Assembly (NCBI GenBank): GCA_037719575.1
Contig: JBBJMF010000037.1
Span: 1-24,288, forward strand
Direction of reading: 5' to 3'
DNA from: JAWWPG01 sp037719575
GTDB lineage: Bacteria > Actinomycetota > Actinomycetes > Propionibacteriales > Nocardioidaceae
Length of the DNA: 24,288 nt
Under the pieces are notes generated by a model. The model was not told where the DNA came from, made no database searches, and saw only the letters and a list, made by a program, of their open reading frames with translations. The translations under genes and the position numbers were made by a program. This document shows positions 6,452 through 13,359 of this stretch, piece after piece; position 1 is the first letter of the stretch, and every line of letters begins with the position of its first letter.

Positions 6452-7363
6452 ATGACCGTTCACGCCGACTACCGCCTCAGCCAGCTCGACGAGCTCGAGG
6501 CAGAGTCGATCCACATCTTCCGTGAGGTCGCGGCCGAGTTCGAGAAGCCGGTGCTGATGTTCTCCGGTGGCAAGGACTCCATCGTGATGCTCCGGCTGGC
6601 GGAGAAGGCGTTCTTCCCGGCCAAGATCCCGTTCCCCGTGCTGCAGGTCGACACCGGGTTCGACTTCCCCGAGGTGCTGGAGTGCCGCGACAGCTGGGTC
6701 AACCGGCTGGGCGTCCGGCTCGTCGTGGCGTCCGTCCAGGAGGCGATCGACAGCGGCGTCATCGTCGACGACGGCAAGACCAGCCGCAACCGGATGCAGA
6801 CCGGCACCCTCCTGCACGTCATCGAGGAGGAGGGCTTCACGGCCGCCTTCGGTGGCGGCCGGCGCGACGAGGAGAAGGCGCGCTCCAAGGAGCGGGTGTA
6901 CTCCCACCGTGACGAGTTCGGCCAGTGGGACCCGAAGAACCAGCGTCCCGAGCTGTGGTCGCTCTACAACGGCCGCATCCACGCCGGCGAGCACATGCGG
7001 ATCTTCCCACTGTCGAACTGGACAGAGCTGGACATCTGGCACTACATCGGCCAGGAGAAGGTCGAGATTCCGGGCATCTACTTCTCTCACCAGCGTGAGG
7101 TGTTCCGGCGCGACGGAATGCTGCTCTCGACGGGTGAGTTCAACGCGCTGAAAGCAGGCGAGGTCGCGGAGGTCAAGACGGTGCGCTTCCGAACCGTGGG
7201 CGACATGACGCTGACCGGGTGCGTCGAGTCCCCGGCGTCCACCGTCGACGAGATCATCGACGAGATCGCCGTCGCCAGGATCACTGAGCGGGGCGCTACC
7301 CGCGGCGACGACCGCTTCAGCGAAGCGGCGATGGAAGACCGCAAGCGAGAGGGTTACTTCTGA
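6452..7363 (+). CDS. cysD: Sulfate adenylyltransferase subunit 2
   Basis: CysD is the catalytic subunit of the heterodimeric ATP sulfurylase, which adenylates sulfate to APS in the cytoplasm. The 303-residue protein carries the PP-loop motif FSGGKDSIVMLRLAEKAF near residues 33-50. It also has FPVLQVDTGFDFPEVLECRD, AAFGGGRRDEEKARSKERVY and IFPLSNWTELDIWHYI, all standard CysD landmarks, and ends in ERKREGYF-like sequence (DRKREGYF). Length matches E. coli CysD (302). The stop codon overlaps the start of cysN by one base (TGATG), so the two subunits are translationally coupled. A promoter-like -10 and a leader with GAGGAG precede it. It works with cysC upstream to produce PAPS; no cysH or cysI reductase is in the window. 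Confidence 0.97.
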   Translation: MTVHADYRLSQLDELEAESIHIFREVAAEFEKPVLMFSGGKDSIVMLRLAEKAFFPAKIPFPVLQVDTGFDFPEVLECRDSWVNRLGVRLVVASVQEAIDSGVIVDDGKTSRNRMQTGTLLHVIEEEGFTAAFGGGRRDEEKARSKERVYSHRDEFGQWDPKNQRPELWSLYNGRIHAGEHMRIFPLSNWTELDIWHYIGQEKVEIPGIYFSHQREVFRRDGMLLSTGEFNALKAGEVAEVKTVRFRTVGDMTLTGCVESPASTVDEIIDEIAVARITERGATRGDDRFSEAAMEDRKREGYF

Positions 7364-8652
7364 TGGCTGCACTTTCCTCGTCCATCCCGGGCCGACCCTC
7401 GATGGATCTGCTCCGCTTCGCCACGGCCGGCTCCGTCGACGACGGGAAGTCCACGCTGATCGGACGGCTCCTGCTCGACTCCAAGTCGATCTTCGAGGAC
7501 CAGCTCGAGGCCGTCGAGCACACGTCGCACGCACGCGGGTACGACTACACGGACTACGCGTTGTTCACCGACGGCCTGCGCGCCGAGCGCGAGCAGGGCA
7601 TCACGATCGACGTCGCCTACCGCTACTTCGCGACACCCAACCGCAAGTTCATCATCGCCGACACCCCGGGCCACGTGCAGTACACGCGCAACATGGTCAC
7701 CGGCGCGTCCACCGCCGACCTCGGGCTGGTGCTCGTCGACGCCCGCCATGGTCTCACCGAGCAGTCCCGCCGGCACGCGGTCATCCTCTCGCTCCTGCGC
7801 GTTCCCCACCTCGTCCTGTGCATCAACAAGATGGACCTCGTCGACTTCTCGGAGGCCAAGTTCGACGAGATCCACCAGGAGTTCACGTCGTTCGCGACGA
7901 AGCTGACGATCCCCGACCTGACGATCATCCCGATCTCCGCGCTGCTGGGCGACAACGTCGTCAACCGCTCGGAGAACATGGGCTGGTACGAGGGCCCGTC
8001 GCTGCTCCACCACTTGGAGAACGTGCACGTGGCCTCCGACCGCGACCTGGTCGACACCCGGTTCGCGGTGCAGTACGTGATCCGCCCGAAGTCCGACGAC
8101 TACCACGACTACCGCGGCTACGCGGGCCGGGTCTCCGGCGGCATCCTGAAGCCGGGCGACGACGTCCTCGTGCTCCCCTCGGGGTTCACGTCCAAGATCG
8201 CCGGCATCGACCTCTTCCAGACCGAGCTCGACGAGGCGTACCCGCCGATGTCGGTGACGGTGCGGCTCGAGGACGACGTCGACGTCTCACGTGGCGACAT
8301 GATCTGCCGCCCCCAGAACGCGCCTACCCCTAGCCAGGACATCGACGCGATGGTCTGCTGGATGTCCAGCCGGCCGCTGGTTCCGCGGCAGAAGCTGGCG
8401 ATCAAGCACACGACACGGGTGGCGCGCGCGCTGGTCAAGGACGTGCAGTACCGGCTCGACGTCAACTCGCTGCACCGCGACCTCGAGACCAAGGAGCTCG
8501 GTCTCAACGAGATCGGCCGGGTCCAGCTCCGTACGACGGTCCCGCTCCTGTGCGACGCCTACGAGACGAACCGCACCACCGGGTCGTTCATCCTGATCGA
8601 CGAGGCGACCGGCGTCACCGTCGGTGCCGGGATGATCAACGCCGCCAACTGA
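7363..8652 (+). CDS. cysN: Sulfate adenylyltransferase subunit 1 (GTPase)
   Basis: CysN is the GTP-hydrolysing subunit that drives the unfavourable adenylation of sulfate by CysD. The 429-residue protein is an EF-Tu-like GTPase: G1 GSVDDGKST (residues 23-31), the switch region with EREQGITIDVAYRYF, G3 DTPGH, and G4 NKMD. Two beta-barrel domains follow. It ends in SFILIDEATGVTVGAGMI, the conserved CysN C-terminus. The length fits stand-alone CysN without a fused APS kinase, which agrees with a separate cysC. The ATG overlaps the cysD stop; an internal Met just before DLLRFATAG is a possible alternative. The stop codon lies only 4 bp from the stop of the convergent gene, so both transcripts must end inside the opposite gene. 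Confidence 0.97.
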   Translation: MAALSSSIPGRPSMDLLRFATAGSVDDGKSTLIGRLLLDSKSIFEDQLEAVEHTSHARGYDYTDYALFTDGLRAEREQGITIDVAYRYFATPNRKFIIADTPGHVQYTRNMVTGASTADLGLVLVDARHGLTEQSRRHAVILSLLRVPHLVLCINKMDLVDFSEAKFDEIHQEFTSFATKLTIPDLTIIPISALLGDNVVNRSENMGWYEGPSLLHHLENVHVASDRDLVDTRFAVQYVIRPKSDDYHDYRGYAGRVSGGILKPGDDVLVLPSGFTSKIAGIDLFQTELDEAYPPMSVTVRLEDDVDVSRGDMICRPQNAPTPSQDIDAMVCWMSSRPLVPRQKLAIKHTTRVARALVKDVQYRLDVNSLHRDLETKELGLNEIGRVQLRTTVPLLCDAYETNRTTGSFILIDEATGVTVGAGMINAAN

Positions 8653-8656
8653 CCGC

Positions 8657-9142
8657 CTAGTGCCCGGAGCCGCCGGTCCGGCCTTCCGCCAGGCTGTCGG
8701 CGAGGTAGCCCACGAGGTCCGGCTCATCCGGCGCGAAGACATGACGCACCCAGGCATCCCGCTCGTGCCCGACCGCGGGCAGCTCCCAGATGCAGCCGAT
8801 CCAGGGCTTGGTCAGGGTGACGAAGTGGGTCGGGTCGTCGTCCGGGCAGTCGACTACCTTCTGTCCCGCGGCGGCGTTGGTGCAGCTGATGACGTTGTCC
8901 CACACCCAGGCGTAGGAGTTCAGGTAGGCGGCGCCGTCGCTGCCGCGATGGAGCACGATGAAGCCGGCTGGCGGTGTGTCGCCCTGGGCTTCGGGGAGCA
9001 GCGTCGGCAGATGGGCGAGGGCCGCTTCCTCGATGGCGGCGTCGATCGGTGTGTCGTCGTTGTTGACGTAGTAGCGCTTGAGCCGCCACCCGTCGACCTC
9101 GATCGGGCTCGGCGTGCGCAGGAACTTCTCGGTGAAGGTCAT
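8657..9142 (-). CDS. Unrecognised 161-residue protein
   Basis: I do not recognise this family. The protein starts MTFTEKFLRTPSPIEVDGWR and is soluble, with no signal peptide or membrane segment. It is rich in Trp and acidic residues, with WVWDNVISCTNAAAGQ near the middle and THFVTLTKPWIGCIWELPAV later. There are three Cys, not in a metal-binding pattern. The LKRYYVNNDDTPIDAAIEEA stretch and the length suggest a conserved actinobacterial protein rather than a spurious frame, and codon use resembles its neighbours. The frame is open further upstream, but the ATG at 9142 is chosen because TAGAGT lies 7 nt before it. It follows the fur-ygfZ pair on the same strand with a 76-bp gap and converges on cysN. 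Confidence 0.72.
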   Translation of the reverse strand: MTFTEKFLRTPSPIEVDGWRLKRYYVNNDDTPIDAAIEEAALAHLPTLLPEAQGDTPPAGFIVLHRGSDGAAYLNSYAWVWDNVISCTNAAAGQKVVDCPDDDPTHFVTLTKPWIGCIWELPAVGHERDAWVRHVFAPDEPDLVGYLADSLAEGRTGGSGH

Positions 9143-9155
9143 GGTCGGCACTCTA
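9143..9155 (-). promoter_or_regulatory. Candidate near-leaderless -10 of the 161-residue gene
   Basis: On the minus strand TAGAGT (9155-9150) is followed by 7 nt and the ATG at 9142. This would give a leader of zero to one nucleotide. A TTGTCA lies upstream, but only 11 nt from the -10, so it is not a normal -35. Confidence 0.4.
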
Positions 9156-9218
9156 GGACCGCGCGCTGACAACCCCAGCGATCGTGTGGTCGGAAAGGCG
9201 AACGCGGCCGGCGAACCG

Positions 9219-10148
9219 TCAGAGCCGGGCGCGGACGTGCAGGCCTGCCTCGGGCTCGACCAGGACTTCCTGCGCAGCGGCAACCCCGTCCGCCAGCAGC
9301 TCCGCCCCGACCGGCACGTTGCGCTTGACGAGCGCCAGGCCCACCGGGCCGAGCTCGTGGTGCCGGGCGGCCGACCCGACGAGTCCGACCTGGCGTCCGT
9401 CGAGGTTCACGGCGCTCCCGCGCTCGGGGAGCCGGTCGACCGAACCGTCCAGGAGCAGCAGCACGAGTCGCCGCGGCGGCCGCCCCAGGGTGTGGACCCG
9501 CGCCACCGTCTCCTGGCCGCGATAGCAGCCCTTGTCGAGGTGGACGGCGTTGCCGATCCAGCCCGTCTCGTTCGGGATCGTCCGGTGGTCGGTGTCGAGG
9601 CCAAGCCGCGCCTCCCCGCGGGCGATCCGCAGCGCCTCGAAGGCCCACACCCCACACGGGGTCGCACCCGTCGCGCCGGCGAGCTCGGAGCGTCGTACCA
9701 GGTCGACGGTTTCGGGACCCGGCGCGACGGCGGCCCATTCGTCGGTGACGTCGGCGACCTCGACGCGCATCATGAACCGCATCGAGTCGAGCCAGCCCAC
9801 GAGGCCGGGCGCCGCGCCCGGCTCCACATGCGCCCAGAACGTCTCCCCGTCGTCGTACCCCGACATATGGTGCTCGACGTGTCCCTGCGGGGAGAGGATG
9901 AGCGTGGTGGTGCGTTGGTACGGCGGGAGCGCCGCGAGGTGCTGGGTCGTGAGCGAGTGCAACCAGCCGAGCCGGTCCGGTCCGCTGACCCGGACGACCC
10001 CGCGATGCGACAGGTCGACGACGCCGGTCCCGGCGAGCAGCCTCTGCTGCTCGCGGAACGGGTCGCCGTAGTGGGCCGGTACCCCAGCGTCCATGCCGTC
10101 GGCGGGTACGGCGCCCGGCAGCGCCAGGAACGGGCTGGCTGCGGTCAC
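9219..10148 (-). CDS. ygfZ: YgfZ/GcvT-like folate-binding protein
   Basis: The 309-residue protein belongs to the YgfZ branch of the GcvT fold, tetrahydrofolate-binding proteins that help assemble or repair certain Fe-S enzymes. The diagnostic KGCYRGQE motif (in HLDKGCYRGQETVARVHTLG) contains the functional Cys. The N-terminal VVDLSHRGVVRVSGPDRLGW and LTTQHLAALPP are typical of GcvT/YgfZ domain 1, and the C-terminal barrel is present. Related mycobacterial genes are Rv0811c-like. The start is the GTG at 10148, whose last bases form the Fur stop codon (GTGA overlap), so translation is coupled to the regulator. This pairing suggests metal-dependent expression together with Fur. The family call is firm; the exact client proteins are unknown. 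Confidence 0.9.
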   Translation of the reverse strand: MTAASPFLALPGAVPADGMDAGVPAHYGDPFREQQRLLAGTGVVDLSHRGVVRVSGPDRLGWLHSLTTQHLAALPPYQRTTTLILSPQGHVEHHMSGYDDGETFWAHVEPGAAPGLVGWLDSMRFMMRVEVADVTDEWAAVAPGPETVDLVRRSELAGATGATPCGVWAFEALRIARGEARLGLDTDHRTIPNETGWIGNAVHLDKGCYRGQETVARVHTLGRPPRRLVLLLLDGSVDRLPERGSAVNLDGRQVGLVGSAARHHELGPVGLALVKRNVPVGAELLADGVAAAQEVLVEPEAGLHVRARL

Positions 10149-10552
10149 TCCGCACACCGTTGGCACTCACCGAAGACGGTGAGGTGGCCGATGTCCGGTG
10201 TGAATCCGGTGCGGTCGCGGATCGTGGCCACGAGCGAGCCGAGGTCGGCGGGCTCCAGCTCCGCGATCGACCCGCAGCTGTGGCAGACGACGTGGGCATG
10301 CTCGGGCGCACCCGCCGGGTGGTAGGTGGGGGCGCCGTGGCTGAGATGGGCGTGGGTGATGAGGCCGATCTCCTCCAGCAGCTCGAGCGTGCGGTAGACG
10401 GTCGAGATGTTGACGCCCTCGGCCCGGCCGCGCACCCAGGCGTGGACGTCTTCCGGTGTGGCGTGGCCGAGCTCGGTGACGGCCGCTAGCACAAGCTGGC
10501 GCTGAGGGGTCAGGCGGTAACCCCGCGCACGCAGACTGCTGGCCAGCTCCAC
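10145..10552 (-). CDS. Fur-family metalloregulator
   Basis: This 135-residue protein is a Fur/Zur/PerR-type repressor. The N-terminal winged helix includes LRARGYRLTPQRQLVLAAVT and GVNISTVYRTLELLEEIGLI, the family recognition helix. The C-terminal dimer domain has HAHVVCHSCG and GECQRCA, two CxxC pairs that would hold the structural zinc, and His-rich segments (HAHLSHGAPTYHPAG, APEHAH) for the sensory metal. Which metal it senses is uncertain. Translation could begin at a TTG at 10576, but TACCCT lies exactly 6 nt before the GTG at 10552. I therefore prefer that start, which gives VELASSLRARG as the N-terminus. The gene is coupled to ygfZ. Streptomyces has a Fur-type gene in the same neighbourhood as glnR and a sulfurtransferase. 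Confidence 0.92.
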   Translation of the reverse strand: MELASSLRARGYRLTPQRQLVLAAVTELGHATPEDVHAWVRGRAEGVNISTVYRTLELLEEIGLITHAHLSHGAPTYHPAGAPEHAHVVCHSCGSIAELEPADLGSLVATIRDRTGFTPDIGHLTVFGECQRCAE

Positions 10553-10564
10553 CCTGCCAGGGTA
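10553..10564 (-). promoter_or_regulatory. Candidate leaderless -10 of the fur-ygfZ operon
   Basis: On the minus strand TACCCT (10564-10559), then GGCAGG, then GTG at 10552. The TANNNT hexamer at 6 nt decides the start codon in favour of GTG over the upstream TTG at 10576, which would place the -10 inside the coding region. Confidence 0.5.
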
Positions 10565-10597
10565 TCCCTCGTCCAAGGGATGCCGGCGCGGTCGCCG

Positions 10598-11035
10598 CTA
10601 GGAGAGGCAGAGCTCGTTGCCCTCGGGGTCGGCGACTGTGACCCACTGGTGCGGACCCTGCTGCCCGCGGTGCAGGAACGTCGCACCGGCCGTCACCAGC
10701 CGCTCCAGCTCACGCTCCCGCGCTTCCTCACCGACCCACACGTCGAGGTGCACCCGGTTCTTGACGGTCTTCGGCTCGGGCACCTGTTGGAAGAGGATGC
10801 GCCTGCGCGGACCGGTCTGGGGTGCGTCCGACGGCGAGATCGCGGCGCCGCTCTTCCACACCAGAGCGCCCTTGTGGGTCGTGGTCTCCGCCTCCTCGGC
10901 GAACCCCTTGCTCACCATGTCGCGGATGAAACCCTCGTCGCTCGGTTCGGCGCGCCAGCCGAGCGCGTCAGCCCACCAGTCCGCGAGCGCGTGGGGGTCG
11001 GCACAGTCGATGACCACCTGGAAGTCGAGAGGCAT
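10598..11035 (-). CDS. VOC-superfamily (glyoxalase-like) protein
   Basis: The 145-residue protein has the vicinal-oxygen-chelate fold as two beta-alpha-beta-beta-beta modules. The first starts FQVVIDCADPHALADWWADA, followed by LGWRAEP; the second starts NRVHLDVWVGEEARERELER. It ends VTVADPEGNELCLS, the conserved 'DPEGN-hydrophobic' end of glyoxalase-like domains. Substrate is not predictable; relatives range from antibiotic-resistance proteins to uncharacterised enzymes. The ATG at 11035 is preceded 6 nt upstream by TAGCGT. It lies upstream of fur on the same strand with a 45-bp gap but probably has its own transcript, since fur also has a -10-like element. It is divergent from the small membrane peptide gene. 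Confidence 0.88.
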   Translation of the reverse strand: MPLDFQVVIDCADPHALADWWADALGWRAEPSDEGFIRDMVSKGFAEEAETTTHKGALVWKSGAAISPSDAPQTGPRRRILFQQVPEPKTVKNRVHLDVWVGEEARERELERLVTAGATFLHRGQQGPHQWVTVADPEGNELCLS

Positions 11036-11047
11036 GGGTCGACGCTA
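11036..11047 (-). promoter_or_regulatory. Candidate leaderless -10 of the VOC gene
   Basis: On the minus strand TAGCGT (11047-11042), CGACCC, then ATG at 11035. It fits the TANNNT-N6-start pattern seen elsewhere in the window. Confidence 0.5.
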
Positions 11048-11123
11048 ACCGGACGGTCAGACATTGCGGCGACTCGCGCCACCGACGAAGGCTTGGTGAC
11101 GACACCCGGTGGCCGCCGATGGC

Positions 11124-11137
11124 TAGACTCACTGCTC
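11124..11137 (+). promoter_or_regulatory. Candidate -10 of the small membrane peptide gene
   Basis: TAGACT (11124-11129) lies 8 nt before the GTG at 11138, giving a leader of about one or two nucleotides. The hexamer is a close match to TATAAT. No -35 is obvious. Confidence 0.42.
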
Positions 11138-11236
11138 GTGGAGGTCTTCTTCGTGGGTCTGCTGGTGACCGTGGGCGTCGGCATCGCCTGGGCTGCGAGC
11201 CTGGCGGTCTACCGCCTCTACCGCAGCCAGGTCTGA
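11138..11236 (+). CDS. 32-residue single-pass membrane peptide
   Basis: A short GTG-started frame encodes 32 residues beginning VEVFFVGLLVTVGVGIAWAA and ending YRLYRSQV. Residues 4-25 form one hydrophobic segment, followed by a basic end, so the peptide would insert with its C-terminus in the cytoplasm by the positive-inside rule. Support comes from the TAGACT element 8 nt upstream and from its position 11 bp before the nitrobindin-like gene, which itself lacks a promoter-like element. The two are probably cotranscribed. I know of no function. The alternative is that it is only a leader whose translation feeds into the nitrobindin-like gene. Confidence 0.6.
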   Translation: MEVFFVGLLVTVGVGIAWAASLAVYRLYRSQV

Positions 11237-11247
11237 GCTGCGCACCG

Positions 11248-11742
11248 ATGCCGTTCGAGATCCCGGCGGACCTGCACCCGGACCTGGTCCCGCTCGCGTT
11301 CCTGCTCGGGCACTGGCACGGCAACGGCCACGGGGACTACCCGACGATCGACGCCTTCCGGTTCGGCCAGGAGATCGGGTTCACCCATGACGGCCGTCCG
11401 TTCCTGCACTACTTCAGCCGCACCTGGCTCATCGACGACGACGGTCACGAGGTGCGGCCGTTGGCCCTCGAGACCGGCTTCCTGCGGGCCCGGCCGGACA
11501 ATGAGGTCGAGCTGCTGCTGACCCACCCCACCGGGTTCGCGGAGATCTACTACGGCACGGTCGAGGGGGCCAGGCTGGTGCTCGCGACCGATGCCGTCGT
11601 GCGGACGAGCTCGGCGAAGGAGTACGTCGCCGGCCATCGGCTCTACGGCCTCGTGGAGGGCGACCTGCTCTGGACCTTCGACATGGCGGCTCAGGGCGAG
11701 CCGCTGCAACCCCATATCTGGACCCGCCTCCGGCGCGCCTGA
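11248..11742 (+). CDS. Nitrobindin-like heme-binding beta-barrel protein
   Basis: The 164-residue product is a FABP-like/nitrobindin protein (THAP4 heme-binding-domain family; actinobacterial relatives include Rv0813c and Rv2717c). The defining GxWxGxG motif appears as GHWHGNGHGDYP near residues 22-33. Alternating beta strands follow (FLHYFSRTWLIDDDGHEVRP, EVELLLTHPTGFAEIYYGTV), and the C-terminal segment GHRLYGLVEGDLLWTFDMAA contains the His that serves as axial heme ligand in the family. Nitrobindins bind ferric heme and react with nitric oxide or peroxynitrite. Length is typical. The ATG at 11248 is the first after the membrane peptide stop. Proximity to ygfZ and a Fur-type regulator hints at a shared iron or redox theme, an inference only. 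Confidence 0.9.
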   Translation: MPFEIPADLHPDLVPLAFLLGHWHGNGHGDYPTIDAFRFGQEIGFTHDGRPFLHYFSRTWLIDDDGHEVRPLALETGFLRARPDNEVELLLTHPTGFAEIYYGTVEGARLVLATDAVVRTSSAKEYVAGHRLYGLVEGDLLWTFDMAAQGEPLQPHIWTRLRRA

Positions 11743-11749
11743 CATCCCC

Positions 11750-11916
11750 GACCATCCGCCCCCGGTGCCCGACCATCCGCCGCTCGTTCCTGACCGTCCG
11801 CCCCCGGTGCCCGACCATCCGGCAGTCCGGACGCCGGATCATGGGTCACGAGGGCCGGATCATGGCTCACGAGGCCGGATCAGGGGTCACAAGGGCCGGA
11901 TCGTGCGTGAGCGGGG
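11750..11916. repeat. Two opposed blocks of 21-bp repeats between convergent genes
   Basis: Four 21-bp units start at 11750, 11771, 11792 and 11813, each opening GACCATCCG or a close variant. Units 1 and 3 differ by a single base. Four more of 20-21 bp start at 11834, 11855, 11875 and 11896, each opening CCGGATC. Reverse-complementing a first-block unit matches a second-block unit at about 14 of 21 positions, so the second block looks like diverged inverted copies of the first. At the centre ATCCGGC (11817-11823) pairs with GCCGGAT (11833-11839) around the palindrome GTCCGGAC (11825-11832). The array fills the gap between the nitrobindin-like and BKACE genes and runs into the last codons of the latter. 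It could fold as a long hairpin and act as a two-way terminator. Confidence 0.85.
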
Positions 11917-12750
11917 TTTGACCTGGAGCAGGTCGCGGGCGTCGTCGGTCGACATCGCCGGCCGCTGGGCCAGCTCGGCGAGGCGGGCGGCTCGCTCGAC
12001 GAGCTCGGCGTTGTGCCTGACCGGGACCCCCCGCGCGAGCGTCAGGGTGTCCTCCATCCCCACCCGGAGGTGGCCGCCCTTGGCCAGGGAGGCAAAGGCA
12101 ACGGCCAACGACGTACGCCCGATCCCGGTCGCCGACCACGACGTCGTCTCAGCGGGCAGCGCCTGCACCGCCGCGACGAGGGCGTCCGCGGTGCCCGGCA
12201 TCCCACCGGGCACCCCCATCACCAGGTCGCAGTGCACTCGTTCCCCGAAGGGCCGGCCGTACGTCGCCAGCAGCCGGTGCAGCGCCGCGACGTGCCCCAG
12301 GTCGAAGAGCTCGAACTCCGGCACCACCTGACGCTCCTGCGACAGCTGGTAGAGGTCGCAGACGAACGGCCACGGGTTCGAGAAGACGTCGTCGCCGAAG
12401 TTGACCGTGCCCATCGTCAGCGAGCAGGAGTCCGGGTCGGCGTCCAGCACGGTCAGGCGCACGTCCAACGGGTCGTGGACGGAGCCGCCCGTCGACAGCT
12501 GCACGATGAGGGACGTGGCGTCCCGGATGGCGTCCACCGCAGCCGCCAGCCGCCCGGTCTCGAGCGTCGGCTTGTGCTCGTCGTCACGGATGTGCAGGTG
12601 GATCATCGCGGCGCCCGCCGCCTCGCACCGCACGGCCGTCTCCGTGAGCTCGGCACGTGTCGTCGGCAGCGCCGGGAACGCGTCCTTCGTGGTTTCCGCC
12701 CCGGTCGGCGCGACCGTGATGAGTGTTCCGGGATGTGCGGCCGCCGTCAT
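11887..12750 (-). CDS. BKACE-family (3-keto-5-aminohexanoate cleavage-type) enzyme
   Basis: This 287-residue protein belongs to the beta-keto acid cleavage enzyme family (PF05853), zinc-dependent enzymes that condense a beta-keto acid with acetyl-CoA to yield acetoacetate and a new CoA ester. The N-terminal LITVAPTGAETTKDAFPALP is the family opening, MIHLHIRDDEHKPTLETGRL holds the zinc-binding HxH, and LSTGGS and SLTMGTVNFGDDVFSNPWPF follow. The C-terminal GGHLRVGMEDTLTLARGVPV carries the conserved R-G-ED segment. Substrate varies within the family and cannot be assigned; no lysine-fermentation genes are nearby. The ATG at 12750 is supported by CACGAT 6 nt upstream; the longer open frame upstream lacks family similarity. 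The last residues (TIRPL) are encoded by the 21-bp repeat array, so the tail may be repeat-derived. Confidence 0.9.
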   Translation of the reverse strand: MTAAAHPGTLITVAPTGAETTKDAFPALPTTRAELTETAVRCEAAGAAMIHLHIRDDEHKPTLETGRLAAAVDAIRDATSLIVQLSTGGSVHDPLDVRLTVLDADPDSCSLTMGTVNFGDDVFSNPWPFVCDLYQLSQERQVVPEFELFDLGHVAALHRLLATYGRPFGERVHCDLVMGVPGGMPGTADALVAAVQALPAETTSWSATGIGRTSLAVAFASLAKGGHLRVGMEDTLTLARGVPVRHNAELVERAARLAELAQRPAMSTDDARDLLQVKPRSRTIRPL

Positions 12751-12762
12751 GGCGATATCGTG
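12751..12762 (-). promoter_or_regulatory. Candidate leaderless -10 of the BKACE gene
   Basis: On the minus strand CACGAT (12762-12757), then 6 nt, then ATG at 12750. On the plus strand the overlapping TATCGT (12756-12761) fits TANNNT and could serve the divergent dtd gene, with a leader of about 60 nt. Both readings are weak singly. Confidence 0.38.
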
Positions 12763-12826
12763 CCAGACTCCCCCGCCCACGCGGCACGCTCGTCGGATGC
12801 CGCCCAGCCAGCCCGATCGAGGTCCC

Positions 12827-13252
12827 ATGCGAGCCGTCGTCCAGCGGGCGTCCCGCGGTCACGTGATCGTCGCGGGCGAGACGGTCGGCCGGCTCGCTCG
12901 TCCCGGCCTCGTCATACTCCTTGGCGTCACTCACGCAGACACGACTGACGAAGCGGCCCGACTCGCGCGCAAGATCTGGGAGCTGCGGGTCCTCGACGGC
13001 GAGCGGTCGGCGTCAGACGAAGGCGCGCCGTTGCTCGTCGTCAGCCAGTTCACGCTGTACGCCGACCTCGGCAAAGGCCGACGCCCGTCGTGGTCGGGCG
13101 CGGCGCCCGGGTCCGTCTCCGAGCCGATGTACGACGCCTTCTGCGCCGCCTTGCGCACTCTCGGCGCAGAGGTGGAGACCGGTGTGTTCGGCGCCCACAT
13201 GGAGGTCACGCTGACCAATGACGGACCGTTCACGCTGATCGTCGAAACCTGA
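12827..13252 (+). CDS. dtd: D-aminoacyl-tRNA deacylase
   Basis: DTD removes D-amino acids (and glycine from tRNA-Ala) mischarged onto tRNA, a proofreading step in translation. The 141-residue protein starts MRAVVQRASRGHVIVAGETV, the usual opening. It carries the active-site SQFTLYADLGKGRRPSW near residues 76-92, EPMYDAFCAALR, and the second catalytic motif TNDGPFT near the C-terminus, which lines the D-amino acid pocket. It lacks an extension and is of normal size. The ATG has GAGG 5-8 nt upstream. It is divergent from the BKACE gene. An 89-107-bp gap with a likely ECF-type promoter separates it from the LCP gene. Confidence 0.95.
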   Translation: MRAVVQRASRGHVIVAGETVGRLARPGLVILLGVTHADTTDEAARLARKIWELRVLDGERSASDEGAPLLVVSQFTLYADLGKGRRPSWSGAAPGSVSEPMYDAFCAALRTLGAEVETGVFGAHMEVTLTNDGPFTLIVET

Positions 13253-13275
13253 GGATGGCCAAAGCTTTCGCTCGA

Positions 13276-13301
13276 GGAACCGTCGTTGATTTCGGTTCGT
13301 C
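13276..13301 (+). promoter_or_regulatory. Candidate ECF (sigma-E-type) promoter of the LCP gene
   Basis: GGAACC (13276-13281), a 16-nt spacer and CGTC (13298-13301) match the GGAAC / CGTC pattern of actinobacterial cell-envelope ECF sigma factors such as Streptomyces SigE. The gene downstream makes a wall ligase, the kind of target such factors control. A TTGACA at 13310-13315 also lies in the gap but lacks a good -10 at 17 nt. Confidence 0.5.
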
Positions 13302-13359
13302 GGACATAGTTGACACACTGAGCCATTCCTGATGTCCATCTTTGAGCGAAGAACTGGCG

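Noticed and set aside
11743..11890. Coding repeat peptide (PDHPPPV and PDHGSRG units) on the plus strand
   Set aside because: The frame differs from that of the nitrobindin-like gene, lacks a start or ribosome-binding site of its own, and continues into antisense of the BKACE gene.
11750..11916. CRISPR-like array
   Set aside because: Units are contiguous with no unique spacers, they diverge from each other, and no cas genes are present.
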